NCBI GenBank assembly: GCA_003219495.1
Contig: QHOZ01000188.1
Location: forward strand, 1-6,316
Origin: Verrucomicrobiota bacterium
GTDB taxonomy: Bacteria; Verrucomicrobiota; Verrucomicrobiae; Chthoniobacterales; UBA10450
Direction: 5' to 3'
DNA: 6,316 nt
A program made the position numbers and the translations under genes. Each line of letters begins with the position of its first letter. Position 1 is the first letter of the stretch. Positions 6,200 to 6,316 of the stretch are shown here, piece by piece. The notes under the pieces were generated by a model. That model ran no database searches. It was not told where the DNA came from and was given only the letters and a program-made list of their open reading frames with translations.

Positions 6200-6316
6200 G
6201 TGCTCCGTCGCGTAGTCATCTTTTGCGGCGCTCTCATTGTTCTCATCACGCGCGCGCATGCCGCGCCCAATGACGTCTCTTCGCTCGCGAATAATTATCT
6301 CGATCATTACTTCGCG
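6200..6316 (+). CDS. N-terminus of an exported protein, possibly DUF885-type (cut by window edge)
   Basis: From a GTG at 6200 the frame is open to the window edge for 39 codons. It encodes a classic signal peptide: LRR, then the hydrophobic core VVIFCGALIVLI, then TRAHA with probable cleavage before APND. The mature start (VSSLANNYLDHYFA) resembles the beginning of DUF885 proteins, which often read 'LA..YLD.YF' before a threonine-rich turn, but 17 residues are too few to be sure. It starts ten bases after the anti-sigma-like stop, so it probably belongs to the same transcript and may be controlled by the sigma factor. No ribosome site is seen. A competing reading is that this hydrophobic stretch is the frameshifted membrane helix of the anti-sigma protein. 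Confidence 0.55.
   Translation, partial: MLRRVVIFCGALIVLITRAHAAPNDVSSLANNYLDHYFA

Overview
The window looks like a piece of chromosome from a free-living, moderately GC-rich bacterium. The most likely source is the Verrucomicrobiota/PVC group, for example a soil Chthoniobacterales-type lineage. This is inferred from gene content (a CADD-type diiron protein, a fused TreS-maltokinase, an ECF sigma factor with an RskA-like partner), from weak or absent Shine-Dalgarno sequences at most starts, and from codon usage. There is no rRNA or other marker that fixes the taxonomy. No mobile element, CRISPR array, tRNA or rRNA was seen.

Left two thirds, minus strand (read from about 4420 down to 1): a compact co-directional group. 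It starts with a 1090-residue fusion of trehalose synthase (TreS, GH13) and maltokinase (Mak), which makes maltose-1-phosphate from trehalose for the GlgE alpha-glucan pathway. Next is a small multi-spanning membrane protein of unknown function. Last is a CADD/TenA-like diiron protein that is cut by the window edge after 194 residues. The spacings of 47 and 21 bases suggest one transcript. The CADD homologue keeps all six iron ligands, and the tyrosine and lysine implicated in self-sacrificing p-aminobenzoate synthesis in Chlamydia, so it may supply pABA for folate.

Centre (4489-5202, minus strand): a secreted NTF2-like/DUF4440 protein with a long Ala/Pro/Lys-rich linker. It is followed by a textbook intrinsic terminator that insulates it from the TreS-Mak gene. 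Its signal peptide is plainly encoded, but no standard start codon precedes it in frame, so the gene either uses CTG or has lost one base near its 5' end.

Right end, plus strand: an ECF sigma factor gene diverges from the DUF4440 gene across about 70 bases. It overlaps by 11 bases an 84-residue RskA-like anti-sigma domain that lacks the expected membrane anchor. Ten bases further on, an exported protein begins (signal peptide, perhaps DUF885) and runs off the window. The sigma/anti-sigma pair is a probable envelope-stress or redox switch that may control its divergent neighbour and the downstream secreted protein.

Nothing here is a clearly new multi-gene system. The points most worth a second look are the CADD homologue in an apparent operon with trehalose metabolism, the anchor-less anti-sigma factor, and the missing start of the DUF4440 gene.
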